A stretch of 64,000 nucleotides of DNA, taken from contig JAJYEE010000006.1 in NCBI GenBank assembly GCA_021790335.1, positions 1-64,000 on the forward strand, in the 5' to 3' direction. A program made the translations under genes and the position numbers. Below, in pieces: positions 47,068 to 55,525 of this stretch. The notes beneath the pieces are model-generated. The model made no database searches. It had not been told where the DNA came from and saw nothing but the letters and a program-made list of their open reading frames with translations. This stretch comes from Pseudomonadota bacterium (lineage in GTDB: Bacteria > Pseudomonadota > Gammaproteobacteria > Acidiferrobacterales > UBA6901). Each line of letters opens with the position of its first letter. The stretch's first letter is position 1.

Positions 47068-49029
47068 ATGACCATGAACATGCATGACGTGTACCTGGCC
47101 ATACCGCTGGCATGTCTTGCGGGCTCTGCCATCGCGGGGCTGTTCGGATGGAAGATCGGGCGCATCGGTGCACACTTGGCGGCAATACTGGGCGTTGCGG
47201 TTGCCTTTGCCCTGTCGCTGCTGGTCTTCCGGTATGTCGCCTTTTACGGCCACACCTACGATGGAACGGTATATGTCTGGGGGGTGAGCGGCGGGATTCC
47301 GATGGAGGTCGGCTTCCTGATCGATCCGCTCACGGCGCTGATGATGGTGGTGGTCACCTTCGTATCGCTCATGGTGCACATCTACACGATAGGCTACATG
47401 CGCGACGATCCCGGGTATCAGCGCTTCTTCAGCTATATCGCTTTGTTTACGTTCGCGATGCTGATGCTGGTCATGGCGAACAATTTCCTGCAGCTTTTTT
47501 TCGGATGGGAGGCGGTCGGGCTTGTTTCCTACCTGCTGATTGGTTTCTGGTACACGCGCGAATCGGCTATCCGGGCGAACCTCAAGGCATTTCTGGTGAA
47601 TCGGGTCGGTGATCTGGGTTTCCTGATCGGGATTGCGGCCATCTATCAGTATTTCGGAACGCTGGATTACGCCGCGGTATTCGCGATCGCGCCGCAGCTT
47701 GCGAACACGACCGTGCAGGTGCTCCCCGGAGTCTCATCCGGTGTGATTACGCTGATCTGCATTCTGCTTTTCGTCGGCGCCATGGCAAAGTCTGCCCAGG
47801 TTCCACTGCATGTGTGGCTGCCCGATTCCATGGAGGGTCCCACACCGATTTCCGCGCTGATTCATGCAGCCACCATGGTGACCGCCGGCATATTCATGGT
47901 GGCGCGCGCATCGCCACTGTTCGAGCTGTCGGATACCGCCCTGTCCGTGATTCTCGTCATTGGCTCGATTACCGCCCTGTTCATGGCATTCCTCGGAGTC
48001 GTGCAAAATGACATCAAGCGCGTTATCGCGTATTCGACCCTGTCGCAGCTCGGCTATATGACTGTCGCGCTGGGGGCTTCGGCGTATGCTGCGGCGATAT
48101 TCCATCTGATGACGCACGCCTTTTTCAAGGCGTTGCTGTTTCTGGCCGCCGGTTCGGTGATCATGGCCATGCACCATGAGCAGGATCTGCGCAAGATGGG
48201 CGGGTTGCGCAAATACATGCCCTGGACGCTGGTCACGGCCTGGGTGGGGTCGCTGGCATTGACTGGATTTCCGCCGTTTTCAGGATTTTTTTCCAAGGAC
48301 GCCATTATCGAGGCGGTTGGGCACTCGCATCTTCCGGGCGCGGGCTTTGCCTATTTTGCGGTAATGACCGGCGTCTTCGTGACTGCGCTTTACACCTTCC
48401 GCATGATGTTCCTGGCGTTCTACGGCGAGCCGCGCATGGACGAGCACACACGCAAGCATCTGAAGGAGTCGCCGGCGGTCGTGATCATTCCTCTGGTTCT
48501 GCTGGCAATTCCTTCGGCGATCGCCGGCTGGCTGGGATTGACCCCGCTGCTGTTTGGCAAGTTTTTCGGAAAGTCCATTGAGGTTCTGCCGCAGCACCCC
48601 GCGCTCCGGGAGATGGCGTTGCATTTTTCGGGCGACGGACCGTTCATTGCGCACGGGCTACAGTCGGCGCCCTTTCTGCTTGCCGTGCTCGGCTTTGTCA
48701 CGGCCTGGTTCGCGTATATCCGTTACCCGCAGATTCCCGGACTGGTCAGGGAAAGGGTCGGGTTGCTTTATGAAATCCTGATCCGCAAGTACGGGTTCGA
48801 CGAATTCAACGAAACAGTCTTTGTGTCGGGCGCACGGGCCGCAGGCCGCCTGTTATGGAAGATAGGCGACGTAAAGCTTATTGACGGCCTGATGGTGAAC
48901 GGCACTGCGCGGGTGATCGCCTGGGCTTCGACCGTAGTACGGCGCATACAGTCCGGATATATCTATCATTACGCGTTTGCGATGATCATCGGGCTGTTTT
49001 TCCTCATGACATTTTTCCTGCATCGCTGA
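47068..49029 (+). CDS. nuoL: NADH-quinone oxidoreductase subunit L
   Basis: A 653-residue antiporter-like subunit with about 16 helices, including the proton channel blocks FFGWEAVGLVSYLLIGFWYT, VPLHVWLPDSMEGPTPISAL and IHAATMVTAGIFMVARASPL, and the long C-terminal lateral helix. It starts at ATG 47068, with AAGGGA upstream. It is the most distal pump of the complex. Confidence 0.97.
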   Translation: MTMNMHDVYLAIPLACLAGSAIAGLFGWKIGRIGAHLAAILGVAVAFALSLLVFRYVAFYGHTYDGTVYVWGVSGGIPMEVGFLIDPLTALMMVVVTFVSLMVHIYTIGYMRDDPGYQRFFSYIALFTFAMLMLVMANNFLQLFFGWEAVGLVSYLLIGFWYTRESAIRANLKAFLVNRVGDLGFLIGIAAIYQYFGTLDYAAVFAIAPQLANTTVQVLPGVSSGVITLICILLFVGAMAKSAQVPLHVWLPDSMEGPTPISALIHAATMVTAGIFMVARASPLFELSDTALSVILVIGSITALFMAFLGVVQNDIKRVIAYSTLSQLGYMTVALGASAYAAAIFHLMTHAFFKALLFLAAGSVIMAMHHEQDLRKMGGLRKYMPWTLVTAWVGSLALTGFPPFSGFFSKDAIIEAVGHSHLPGAGFAYFAVMTGVFVTALYTFRMMFLAFYGEPRMDEHTRKHLKESPAVVIIPLVLLAIPSAIAGWLGLTPLLFGKFFGKSIEVLPQHPALREMALHFSGDGPFIAHGLQSAPFLLAVLGFVTAWFAYIRYPQIPGLVRERVGLLYEILIRKYGFDEFNETVFVSGARAAGRLLWKIGDVKLIDGLMVNGTARVIAWASTVVRRIQSGYIYHYAFAMIIGLFFLMTFFLHR

Positions 49030-49049
49030 ATCCGAGGACAGGCTGCCGC

Positions 49050-50531
49050 ATGTATTCCGCCCACGCTCTGAGTCTTGCCATATGGCTGCCGATACTCGGT
49101 GGCGTGGCTGTACTGTTTACAGGTGGCGATACCAATGCCCGCTGGGCACGCCGCCTGAGCCTGTTGATAGCGCTAGCGGCCTTTGCGGCGACGATCCCGC
49201 TGTACACGGGTTTCGACCATCACACAGCGGCTATGCAGTTTGTCGAGAATTATTCCTGGATACCGGCGTTCAACATCGACTACCACATCGGAATCGACGG
49301 AATCTCCCTGCCTCTCATCCTGCTGACCAGTTTTACCACCGTCATCGTCGTTATCGCCGGGTGGGTGGTGATCCAGACCCGCGTGTCGCAGTACATGGCG
49401 GCCTTTTTAATCATGGAAGGCCTGATGATCGGTGTGTTTGCGTCCCTGGATGCAATCCTGTTCTACGTGTTCTGGGAAGCGATGCTGATACCGATGTTCG
49501 TGATTATCGGCATCTGGGGCGGACCGAACCGGGTCTATGCAACGGTGAAGTTCTTTCTCTACACACTGCTCGGTTCGGTACTGATGCTTGTGGCCTTGCT
49601 TTTTCTCTACTTCAAGAGCGGCAACAGCTTCGACATCCAGAGCTTCTATACGCTCAAGCTGAGCATGAGCGAACAGATACTGATATTTTTCGCATTCCTG
49701 CTGGCTTTTGCTGTAAAGGTGCCGATGTGGCCGGTTCATACCTGGCTGCCCGATGCCCACGTGGAGGCGCCTACCGGTGGCTCGGTGGTGCTGGCGGCCA
49801 TCATGCTGAAGATGGGAGCCTACGGATTTTTGCGCTTCACTCTTCCGATCCTGCCAGACGCGAGCCATGAGCTGGCCTGGCTCATGATCACGCTGTCCCT
49901 CATAGCCATCGTGTATATAAGCCTGGTCGCCCTCGTCCAGGAGGACATGAAGAAGCTCATCGCCTATTCTTCCATCGCCCACATGGGTTTCGTGACCCTG
50001 GGATTTTTCATCTTCAACGCGCAGGGCATGGAGGGCGGTCTGGTAGAGATGGTATCGCACGGGTTCGTTTCAGGAGCGCTGTTTCTTTGCGTCGGTGTGC
50101 TCTATGACCGGATGCACTCGCGCCAGATCCGCGACTATGGCGGGGTGGCGAACCGCATGCCTGTGTTCGCCACGTTCATGATGCTGTTCGTGATGGCCAA
50201 CGTAGGTCTTCCGGGAACCTCCGGCTTTGTCGGGGAGTTTCTGGTCATCCTCGGCAGTTTCCAGGTAAACGGCTGGTACGCATTTCTTGCCGCCAGCATT
50301 CTCGTTACCGGCGCCGCCTACACGCTGTGGCTGTACAAACGCGTGATCTTCGGCAACGTCGTCAACGACCATGTCGCCGCCCTGCAGGACGTGGGCGTGC
50401 GGGAGTTCTCATTTCTGGGCCTGCTCGCGGTCGCTGTGCTGGCGATGGGATTGTGGCCGTACCCGTTCTTGAATGTGATGCACGTGTCCGTAAACCATCT
50501 GCTGACCGAGGTCACCGTCAGCAAGTTGTAG
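49050..50531 (+). CDS. nuoM: NADH-quinone oxidoreductase subunit M
   Basis: A 493-residue antiporter-like subunit with about 14 helices: FNIDYHIGIDGISLPLILLT, FYVFWEAMLIPMFVIIGIWG with the key glutamate, MWPVHTWLPDAHVEAPTGGS, and LIAYSSIAHMGFVTLG. It is a central proton pump between NuoL and NuoN. Confidence 0.97.
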   Translation: MYSAHALSLAIWLPILGGVAVLFTGGDTNARWARRLSLLIALAAFAATIPLYTGFDHHTAAMQFVENYSWIPAFNIDYHIGIDGISLPLILLTSFTTVIVVIAGWVVIQTRVSQYMAAFLIMEGLMIGVFASLDAILFYVFWEAMLIPMFVIIGIWGGPNRVYATVKFFLYTLLGSVLMLVALLFLYFKSGNSFDIQSFYTLKLSMSEQILIFFAFLLAFAVKVPMWPVHTWLPDAHVEAPTGGSVVLAAIMLKMGAYGFLRFTLPILPDASHELAWLMITLSLIAIVYISLVALVQEDMKKLIAYSSIAHMGFVTLGFFIFNAQGMEGGLVEMVSHGFVSGALFLCVGVLYDRMHSRQIRDYGGVANRMPVFATFMMLFVMANVGLPGTSGFVGEFLVILGSFQVNGWYAFLAASILVTGAAYTLWLYKRVIFGNVVNDHVAALQDVGVREFSFLGLLAVAVLAMGLWPYPFLNVMHVSVNHLLTEVTVSKL

Positions 50532-50619
50532 CAGTGCCGGAAATGCATGGGGCCCGGAACCGGTACGGGCGGCAGGACGACCGAGTTGCGACAGCATGAC
50601 TCCAGTGGGGAGCGAACTT

Positions 50620-52065
50620 ATGAGCCTGGCAGTGCCGAACATAGCGCCCGCAGCGCCGGAGATCCTGATCCTGGTGATGGCCTGCGCTATTCTGATCTTG
50701 GACCTTTTCCTCGATGACTCGAATCGGCATGTGAGTTACTTTCTGACACTTGCCACACTGGTCGCGGCGGCTGTGGTCACCGCGCGCAACTTTCACCACA
50801 CCGGTGTCTATACGTTCAACCACATGTTTGTGGCAGATACACTTTCCGACGTGATAGATTTCGCGATCTACGGACTGACTTTTTTCGTGCTGGTCTACTC
50901 GCGCCGCTACCTGCGCGAGCGCGGCATGTTCCGCGGGGAATATTTCGTGCTGGCGCTTTTCGGCGTGCTCGGCACGATGATCATGGCATCGGCCACCAAT
51001 TTTCTGACCCTGTATCTCGGTCTGGAGCTGCTGTCGCTGAGCCAGTATGCGCTGGTGGCCATGCAGCGCGACTCGTCGCGGGCTACGGAAGCGGCTATGA
51101 AGTATTTCGTGCTCGGGGCGCTGGCGTCGGGCATGCTGCTGTACGGCATGTCGATGCTGTACGGCATCACCGGCAGCCTCGACATAGAGGTGGTGAGGCA
51201 GAAGATCGAGGCCATTTCCTCCGGAAACGTGGTTCTGATCTTCGGTCTGGTATTCATCGTGGTCGGACTGGCTTTCAAGCTGGGTGCGGTACCGTTTCAC
51301 ATGTGGATTCCCGACGTGTACGAGGGTGCGCCTACCGCCGTGACGCTTTATGTCGGCACCATGCCCAAGCTCGCGGCGTTTGTCATGATCATCCGGCTTC
51401 TGGTGGGAGGGTTGCAGGGACTCGCTGCGAGCTGGCAGGAGATGTTCATCATCATGGCAGTGCTGTCGATGGCGCTCGGCAACGTGGCTGCAATCGCGCA
51501 GACCAACATCAAGCGCATGCTCGCCTATTCGACGATTTCGCACATGGGCTTCTTTCTGCTCGGCATCGTCAGCGCCGGGCCGGCAGGCTACGGGGCGGCG
51601 ATGTTCTACATGCTGGTCTACACCGTCATGAGTCTCGGTGCTTTCGGCATGGTGATCCTTCTTTCGCGCGCCGGTTTCGAGGCCGAGAGACTGGAAGATT
51701 TCAAGGGGCTCAACCAGCGCAGCCCGTGGCACGCCTTCCTCATGCTCCTGTTGATGTTTTCCATGGCCGGTGTGCCGCCGACAGCCGGATTTTTCGCGAA
51801 GCTGCTGGTATTCCAGGCTATCGTGAACGCCGGCTACGTCTGGCTGGCGGTCGTGGGTGTGCTGCTGTCGGTCGTGGGAGCCTTCTATTATCTGCGGGTT
51901 GTGAAGCTGATGTATTTCGACGCGCCGGTGGATTCGAGTCCGATCAGGGTCGACGCGGATCTGCAATTGCTGATGGGAATCAACGGTCTGGCGATGATCG
52001 CCGTGACGCCATGGGTGGGCGCGCTGGTCAATCTCTGCAGCCAGGCATTGCGCTCGATATCCTGA
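50620..52065 (+). CDS. nuoN: NADH-quinone oxidoreductase subunit N
   Basis: A 481-residue antiporter-like subunit: MASATNFLTLYLGLELLSLS, FKLGAVPFHMWIPDVYEGAP and MLAYSTISHMGFFLLGIVSA. ATG 50620 is preferred because GGGGAG lies seven bases before it; an in-frame ATG at 50596 would add eight residues. It is the last nuo gene, and tRNA-fMet follows at 52236. Confidence 0.96.
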   Translation: MSLAVPNIAPAAPEILILVMACAILILDLFLDDSNRHVSYFLTLATLVAAAVVTARNFHHTGVYTFNHMFVADTLSDVIDFAIYGLTFFVLVYSRRYLRERGMFRGEYFVLALFGVLGTMIMASATNFLTLYLGLELLSLSQYALVAMQRDSSRATEAAMKYFVLGALASGMLLYGMSMLYGITGSLDIEVVRQKIEAISSGNVVLIFGLVFIVVGLAFKLGAVPFHMWIPDVYEGAPTAVTLYVGTMPKLAAFVMIIRLLVGGLQGLAASWQEMFIIMAVLSMALGNVAAIAQTNIKRMLAYSTISHMGFFLLGIVSAGPAGYGAAMFYMLVYTVMSLGAFGMVILLSRAGFEAERLEDFKGLNQRSPWHAFLMLLLMFSMAGVPPTAGFFAKLLVFQAIVNAGYVWLAVVGVLLSVVGAFYYLRVVKLMYFDAPVDSSPIRVDADLQLLMGINGLAMIAVTPWVGALVNLCSQALRSIS

Positions 52066-52192
52066 CCGGTTCGCGAAACCGTACCTTCATCCCGCCGGGA
52101 ACCGCTGTCAGGCGGCGTGCACGCACATGGGGATCCCGGTGCCCTTTGGATCTTTCATCTCAATGCGTGGAAGGCCGATCGAAATCGCGTCC

Positions 52193-52222
52193 TTGAAAAG
52201 ATGGTGAAAGGCGCGGTACACT
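52193..52222 (+). promoter_or_regulatory. promoter of initiator tRNA
   Basis: TTGAAA (52193-52198), 18 bases, TACACT (52217-52222), followed by a GC-rich stretch (GCGCGCC) like the stringent discriminator of stable-RNA promoters. It sits 13 bases before the mature tRNA. Confidence 0.7.
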
Positions 52223-52235
52223 GCGCGCCTCCTGA

Positions 52236-52312
<77 letters not shown>

Positions 52313-52346
52313 TTTTAGAATCTGGTCCTGCCCAAAGGCGCTGACG

Positions 52347-52680
52347 TCAGCCCAGGCCTTGTTTTCCTCCGGGCACTAGGCGAATCTCCCCGAAGATTTG
52401 CTGGAGTGCCGCGCGGGCGCGGTCAGGGGCCCCGCAGAGGGTGGCGGGCAGATCGGCAATCATTTTCTGGTACCTGTTGTAAATCAGCTGCGGGATGATC
52501 GTGGGAACGGGGTCCGCCGCCTCGGTGGACATTTCCGCGGGAGACGGTCCTGCCCGGTCTCCGCCTCCTTAAGCCGATCGACCAGCGTCTTGGACCAGTC
52601 TGCTGCCACGACATCAGCAAGGTTCCTGAACTCCTGTTCGACTTTCTGCAGCCAGGTACTGCCGCCCTGGTATTCGCTCG
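52347..52680 (-). pseudogene. C-terminal fossil of a serine recombinase
   Basis: Read on the minus strand from about 52680, one frame gives LQKVEQEFRNLADVVAADWS and KTLVDRLKEAETGQDRL; after a shift near 52535 another frame gives VPTIIPQLIYNRYQKMIADL, PDRARAALQQIFGEIRLVPG. These resemble the coiled C-terminal part of zinc-ribbon serine recombinases, whose end often reads ...RARAALRELLGEIRLVP. The catalytic and DNA-binding domains are absent. Its position right after a tRNA gene suggests an old integration there. Confidence 0.5.
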
Positions 52681-53366
52681 ATCATCCCCGCCTGCCGCTC
52701 GCGCAGGATTCGCGCTACCCCGCGGCGCGGGTCTTCAAGGATTATCTCGGACCTTCAGCAGTCGTCCCCGGGGTCGGCTGGCGACATCAAATCTGCCGAA
52801 ATAGACAGATTTGGCCGGGGGATGGTCACGGGCGGTCCGTCTGGCCAGACGCAGGTCCGCGCCGCGCAGGTGCATGAGCCGCAACTTGTCGCCATCGTTT
52901 CCGGCTCGCATCCGGTTCGGGTGCCCGGTTTATCCACAGAAATTGTGGAAAACTTCGTGTCTGCGCAGAGAAGATTCCGGAATTACCGGTGCGCGCTTAG
53001 ATTGCCTACGGGATAGGCAGCGGTCACACGCTCGCTTCGATCTGGAATTACGCCAGGGTTTGCTGTGCCAGTGCACGGGCCTCGTGGTGTCCGTCGCGAG
53101 ACAACGGATGCATATCGCAGGCGTGGCGTGTGCGCACGCGAAGCAGCCGGTTATCCCGGATTGTGCTGTTTCGGCGGGGAGGGTGTTGCTGGTTCCGGCG
53201 CGGTAAGCAGGTAATGCCCAATCCAAGCATGGACCTCACCTAACGGATGGCCCGTCGCAACAAATTAATATAGAATAACGAAATTATCTCCAGGGTCGTG
53301 ATGGCAGGCGGTTCCGTCGGTGGCCGCAAAAGCGGTCTGTCCTTGGGTAGGCAGAAAGGCTTTATA
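52681..53366. other. non-coding or decayed DNA upstream of rimP
   Basis: No supportable gene. Open frames on both strands lack coherent protein patterns. A single perfect DnaA-box-like TTATCCACA (52930-52938) forms a small palindrome with TGTGGA (52944-52949). Lower GC and AT-rich patches around 53261-53285 suggest decayed foreign DNA. Confidence 0.4.
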
Positions 53367-53411
53367 GTGGGGCCTCACGATGGCATCCTTTGTGAGGATG
53401 CAGAGCCCCAC
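53367..53411 (+). ncRNA. candidate structured RNA with alternative stems
   Basis: GTGGGGC (53367-53373) pairs perfectly with GCCCCAC (53405-53411). Inside, CCTCAC (53373-53378) can pair with GTGAGG (53392-53397), or GCATCC (53383-53388) with GGATGC (53396-53401); the two share bases 53396-53397 and exclude each other. A TATAGT hexamer ends at 53368. The function is unknown, and chance structure is possible. Confidence 0.4.
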
Positions 53412-53441
53412 CGGCCTGTGGTGTGGCTGGCCCTCCTTCCG

Positions 53442-53470
53442 TTGTGGTTTCCCGTGAAAAGGCTTATAAT
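53442..53470 (+). promoter_or_regulatory. sigma-70 promoter of the rimP-nusA-infB operon
   Basis: TTGTGG (53442-53447), 17 bases, TATAAT (53465-53470) lies 65 bp before rimP, with a terminator-like leader hairpin between. Confidence 0.7.
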
Positions 53471-53492
53471 TCCGCCGCTCGAAGTCAGAGCG

Positions 53493-53522
53493 AGTGGGCC
53501 ATGCGCCCACTTTTGCATTTTT
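53493..53522 (+). terminator. rimP leader hairpin (attenuator-like)
   Basis: AGTGGGC (53493-53499), loop CATGC and GCCCACT (53505-53511), followed by TTTTGCATTTTT, has the form of an intrinsic terminator between promoter and rimP. A conserved gammaproteobacterial rimP-leader motif with this GUGGGC...GCCCAC-U-run form has been described; here it would control the rimP-nusA-infB transcript, perhaps through NusA. Confidence 0.75.
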
Positions 53523-53535
53523 GGGGCAGGATTTT

Positions 53536-53991
53536 ATGCGCGGCGATACGGCTGCACTGCGAACCATGCTGGAACCTGTGGTCGAATCGTTGGGGTTCGA
53601 GCTTGTGGACGTGGAACGTTCCGGAACCGGCGGGCATGCGCTGTTGCGGATATATATAGACAGCCATGGCGGGGTGACCGTGGACGATTGTGCCACGGTA
53701 AGCCACCAGGTTAGCGCCATCCTTGATGTCGAGGATCCGGTTCAAGGTCAGTACACGCTCGAGGTGTCGTCGCCCGGCCTGGATCGACCACTGGTGAAAC
53801 CCAGGGATTTCGAGAGGTTTATGGGCGAGACAATCAAGGTCAAGATGTCCAGGCCGATTCTCGGGCGACGGAACTTTACCGGCCAGCTGACTCGAATGGA
53901 GAATGAAACGATCATCCTCGAGTCCGGAGCCGAGCGCTTCAGTTTGCCGCTGGATGACATCGAAAAGGCGAGATTAGTACCGAAGTATTAA
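53536..53991 (+). CDS. rimP: ribosome maturation factor RimP
   Basis: A 151-residue RimP: MLEPVVESLGFELVDVERSG, LLRIYIDSHGGVTVDDCATV, QYTLEVSSPGLDRPLVKPRD and the Sm-like C-terminal domain with ENETIILESGAERFSLPLDD. It helps assemble the 30S subunit. AGGA precedes ATG 53536. It overlaps an upstream candidate nusA ATG by one base. Confidence 0.95.
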   Translation: MRGDTAALRTMLEPVVESLGFELVDVERSGTGGHALLRIYIDSHGGVTVDDCATVSHQVSAILDVEDPVQGQYTLEVSSPGLDRPLVKPRDFERFMGETIKVKMSRPILGRRNFTGQLTRMENETIILESGAERFSLPLDDIEKARLVPKY

Positions 53992-54014
53992 TGACAGGTC
54001 CCAACGGGGGCGTT

Positions 54015-55511
54015 ATGGGTCACGAGATTCTGATGGTTGTGGATGCGGTATCGCGCGAAAAAGGCGTGGAGCGCGAGGTAATCTTCCAGGCGCTGGAAGC
54101 CGCCTTGGCGACCGCTACGCGCAAGCGCTACAGGGAGGACATCGATGTCCGCGTATCGATACATCGTGACAGCGGTGTATACGACGCCTTTCGCCGCTGG
54201 GAGGTCCTGCCCGATGAGGCCGAGACGATCGAATTCCCGGATCGTCAGCTGCGGCTGGCCGAGGCGGTGGTCCGCGATAAGCAGGCCGTTGTCGGGGGGT
54301 TCGTGGAGGAAGCCTTGGAGCCGGTGGAATTCGGACGCATTGCAGCTCAGGCCGCCAAGCAGGTTATCGTGCAGAAAGTGCGCGAGGCCGAGCGCGAGCA
54401 GATCGTCAATCAGTTCATGGAGCGCAAAGGGCAGCTCGTGACCGGCGTCGTCAAACGCATGGAGCGGGGCGATGCAATCGTTGATCTGGGTGCGGCCGAG
54501 GCGCTGCTGCCCAAGTCGGCGATGATTCCGCACGAGGGTTTGCGCCCGGGCGACCGCATCCGTGCTTATTTGGATGACGTGTATTCCACACCGCGCGGAC
54601 CGCAGCTGTTCCTGAGCCGGACGGCGCCGCGGCTGCTAGTCGAGCTGTTCAAGCTCGAAGTACCGGAGGCGGGCGAGGGGCTGATCCAGATCCACGGTGC
54701 GGCACGTGATCCGGGGCTGCGCGCCAAGATCGCGGTGAGTTCCAAGGATCCGCGCATCGATCCCATCGGGGCGTGTGTGGGCATGCGTGGTATGCGTGTG
54801 CAGAGCGTCTCCAATGAACTTGCCGGCGAGCGCGTGGACATCATTCAGTGGTCGACAGAGCCTGCCCAATTCGTCATCAACGCGCTGGCGCCGGCCGAGG
54901 TCCAGTCGATCGTGGTTGATGAAGAGCTGCACAGCATGGATGTGATCGTCGATGAGAGCCAGCTATCGCAGGCGATAGGGCGAGGCGGGCAGAATGTGCG
55001 CCTCGCTTCGGAGCTGACCGGCTGGGAACTCAACATCATGACCGAGGATGCTGCGAGCGAGAAGGGTGCAAGCGAAGCCGCTGCCGCCCAGCGGCTTTTC
55101 ATGGAGCAGCTCAACGTCGACGAAACTGTGGCTGCGGTTCTGGTACGCGAGGGGTTTACCAGCCTCGACGAGGTTGCCTATGTGCCGAAGCAGGAGATGG
55201 TTGCAATCGAGGGTTTCGACGACGATCTCGTTGAGGAGCTGCGAAGTCGAGCGCGCGATGTTCTGCTGACGAAGGCGATTGCACTGGAGGAAAAGATCGA
55301 TATGGCTGAGCCGGAGAAGGATCTGCTCGAAGTCGAAGGCATGGACGAGCATACGGCGCGTCTGCTTGCCAGCCATGGGATCAAGAACATGGAGGAACTG
55401 GCGGAGCAGTCCGTCGACGAGCTCATGGAAATAAAAGGCTTTGATGAAGATCAGGCGCGGCAGCTCATTATGGCCGCCCGTGCTCCGTGGTTCGACAAAC
55501 CCCAAACTTAA
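54015..55511 (+). CDS. nusA: transcription termination/antitermination factor NusA
   Basis: A 498-residue NusA: N-terminal polymerase-binding domain ([20 protein letters not shown]), S1 domain ([20 protein letters not shown]), two KH domains ([40 protein letters not shown]) and two acidic C-terminal repeats containing helix-hairpin-helix motifs. ATG 54015 gives the usual start; ATG 53991 would add eight residues and overlap rimP. It modulates pausing and termination, including possibly in its own leader. Confidence 0.96.
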   Translation: MGHEILMVVDAVSREKGVEREVIFQALEAALATATRKRYREDIDVRVSIHRDSGVYDAFRRWEVLPDEAETIEFPDRQLRLAEAVVRDKQAVVGGFVEEALEPVEFGRIAAQAAKQVIVQKVREAEREQIVNQFMERKGQLVTGVVKRMERGDAIVDLGAAEALLPKSAMIPHEGLRPGDRIRAYLDDVYSTPRGPQLFLSRTAPRLLVELFKLEVPEAGEGLIQIHGAARDPGLRAKIAVSSKDPRIDPIGACVGMRGMRVQSVSNELAGERVDIIQWSTEPAQFVINALAPAEVQSIVVDEELHSMDVIVDESQLSQAIGRGGQNVRLASELTGWELNIMTEDAASEKGASEAAAAQRLFMEQLNVDETVAAVLVREGFTSLDEVAYVPKQEMVAIEGFDDDLVEELRSRARDVLLTKAIALEEKIDMAEPEKDLLEVEGMDEHTARLLASHGIKNMEELAEQSVDELMEIKGFDEDQARQLIMAARAPWFDKPQT

Positions 55512-55525
55512 CCCGGAACGCGCCT

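Noticed and set aside
52930-52938. Perfect DnaA box TTATCCACA as a replication origin
   Set aside because: A single box without a cluster, AT-rich unwinding element, or dnaA/dnaN neighbours; probably chance.
52822-53016. Small plus-strand ORF between tRNA-fMet and rimP
   Set aside because: No ribosome binding site, no recognisable family, and several overlapping frames of equal length; treated as non-coding.
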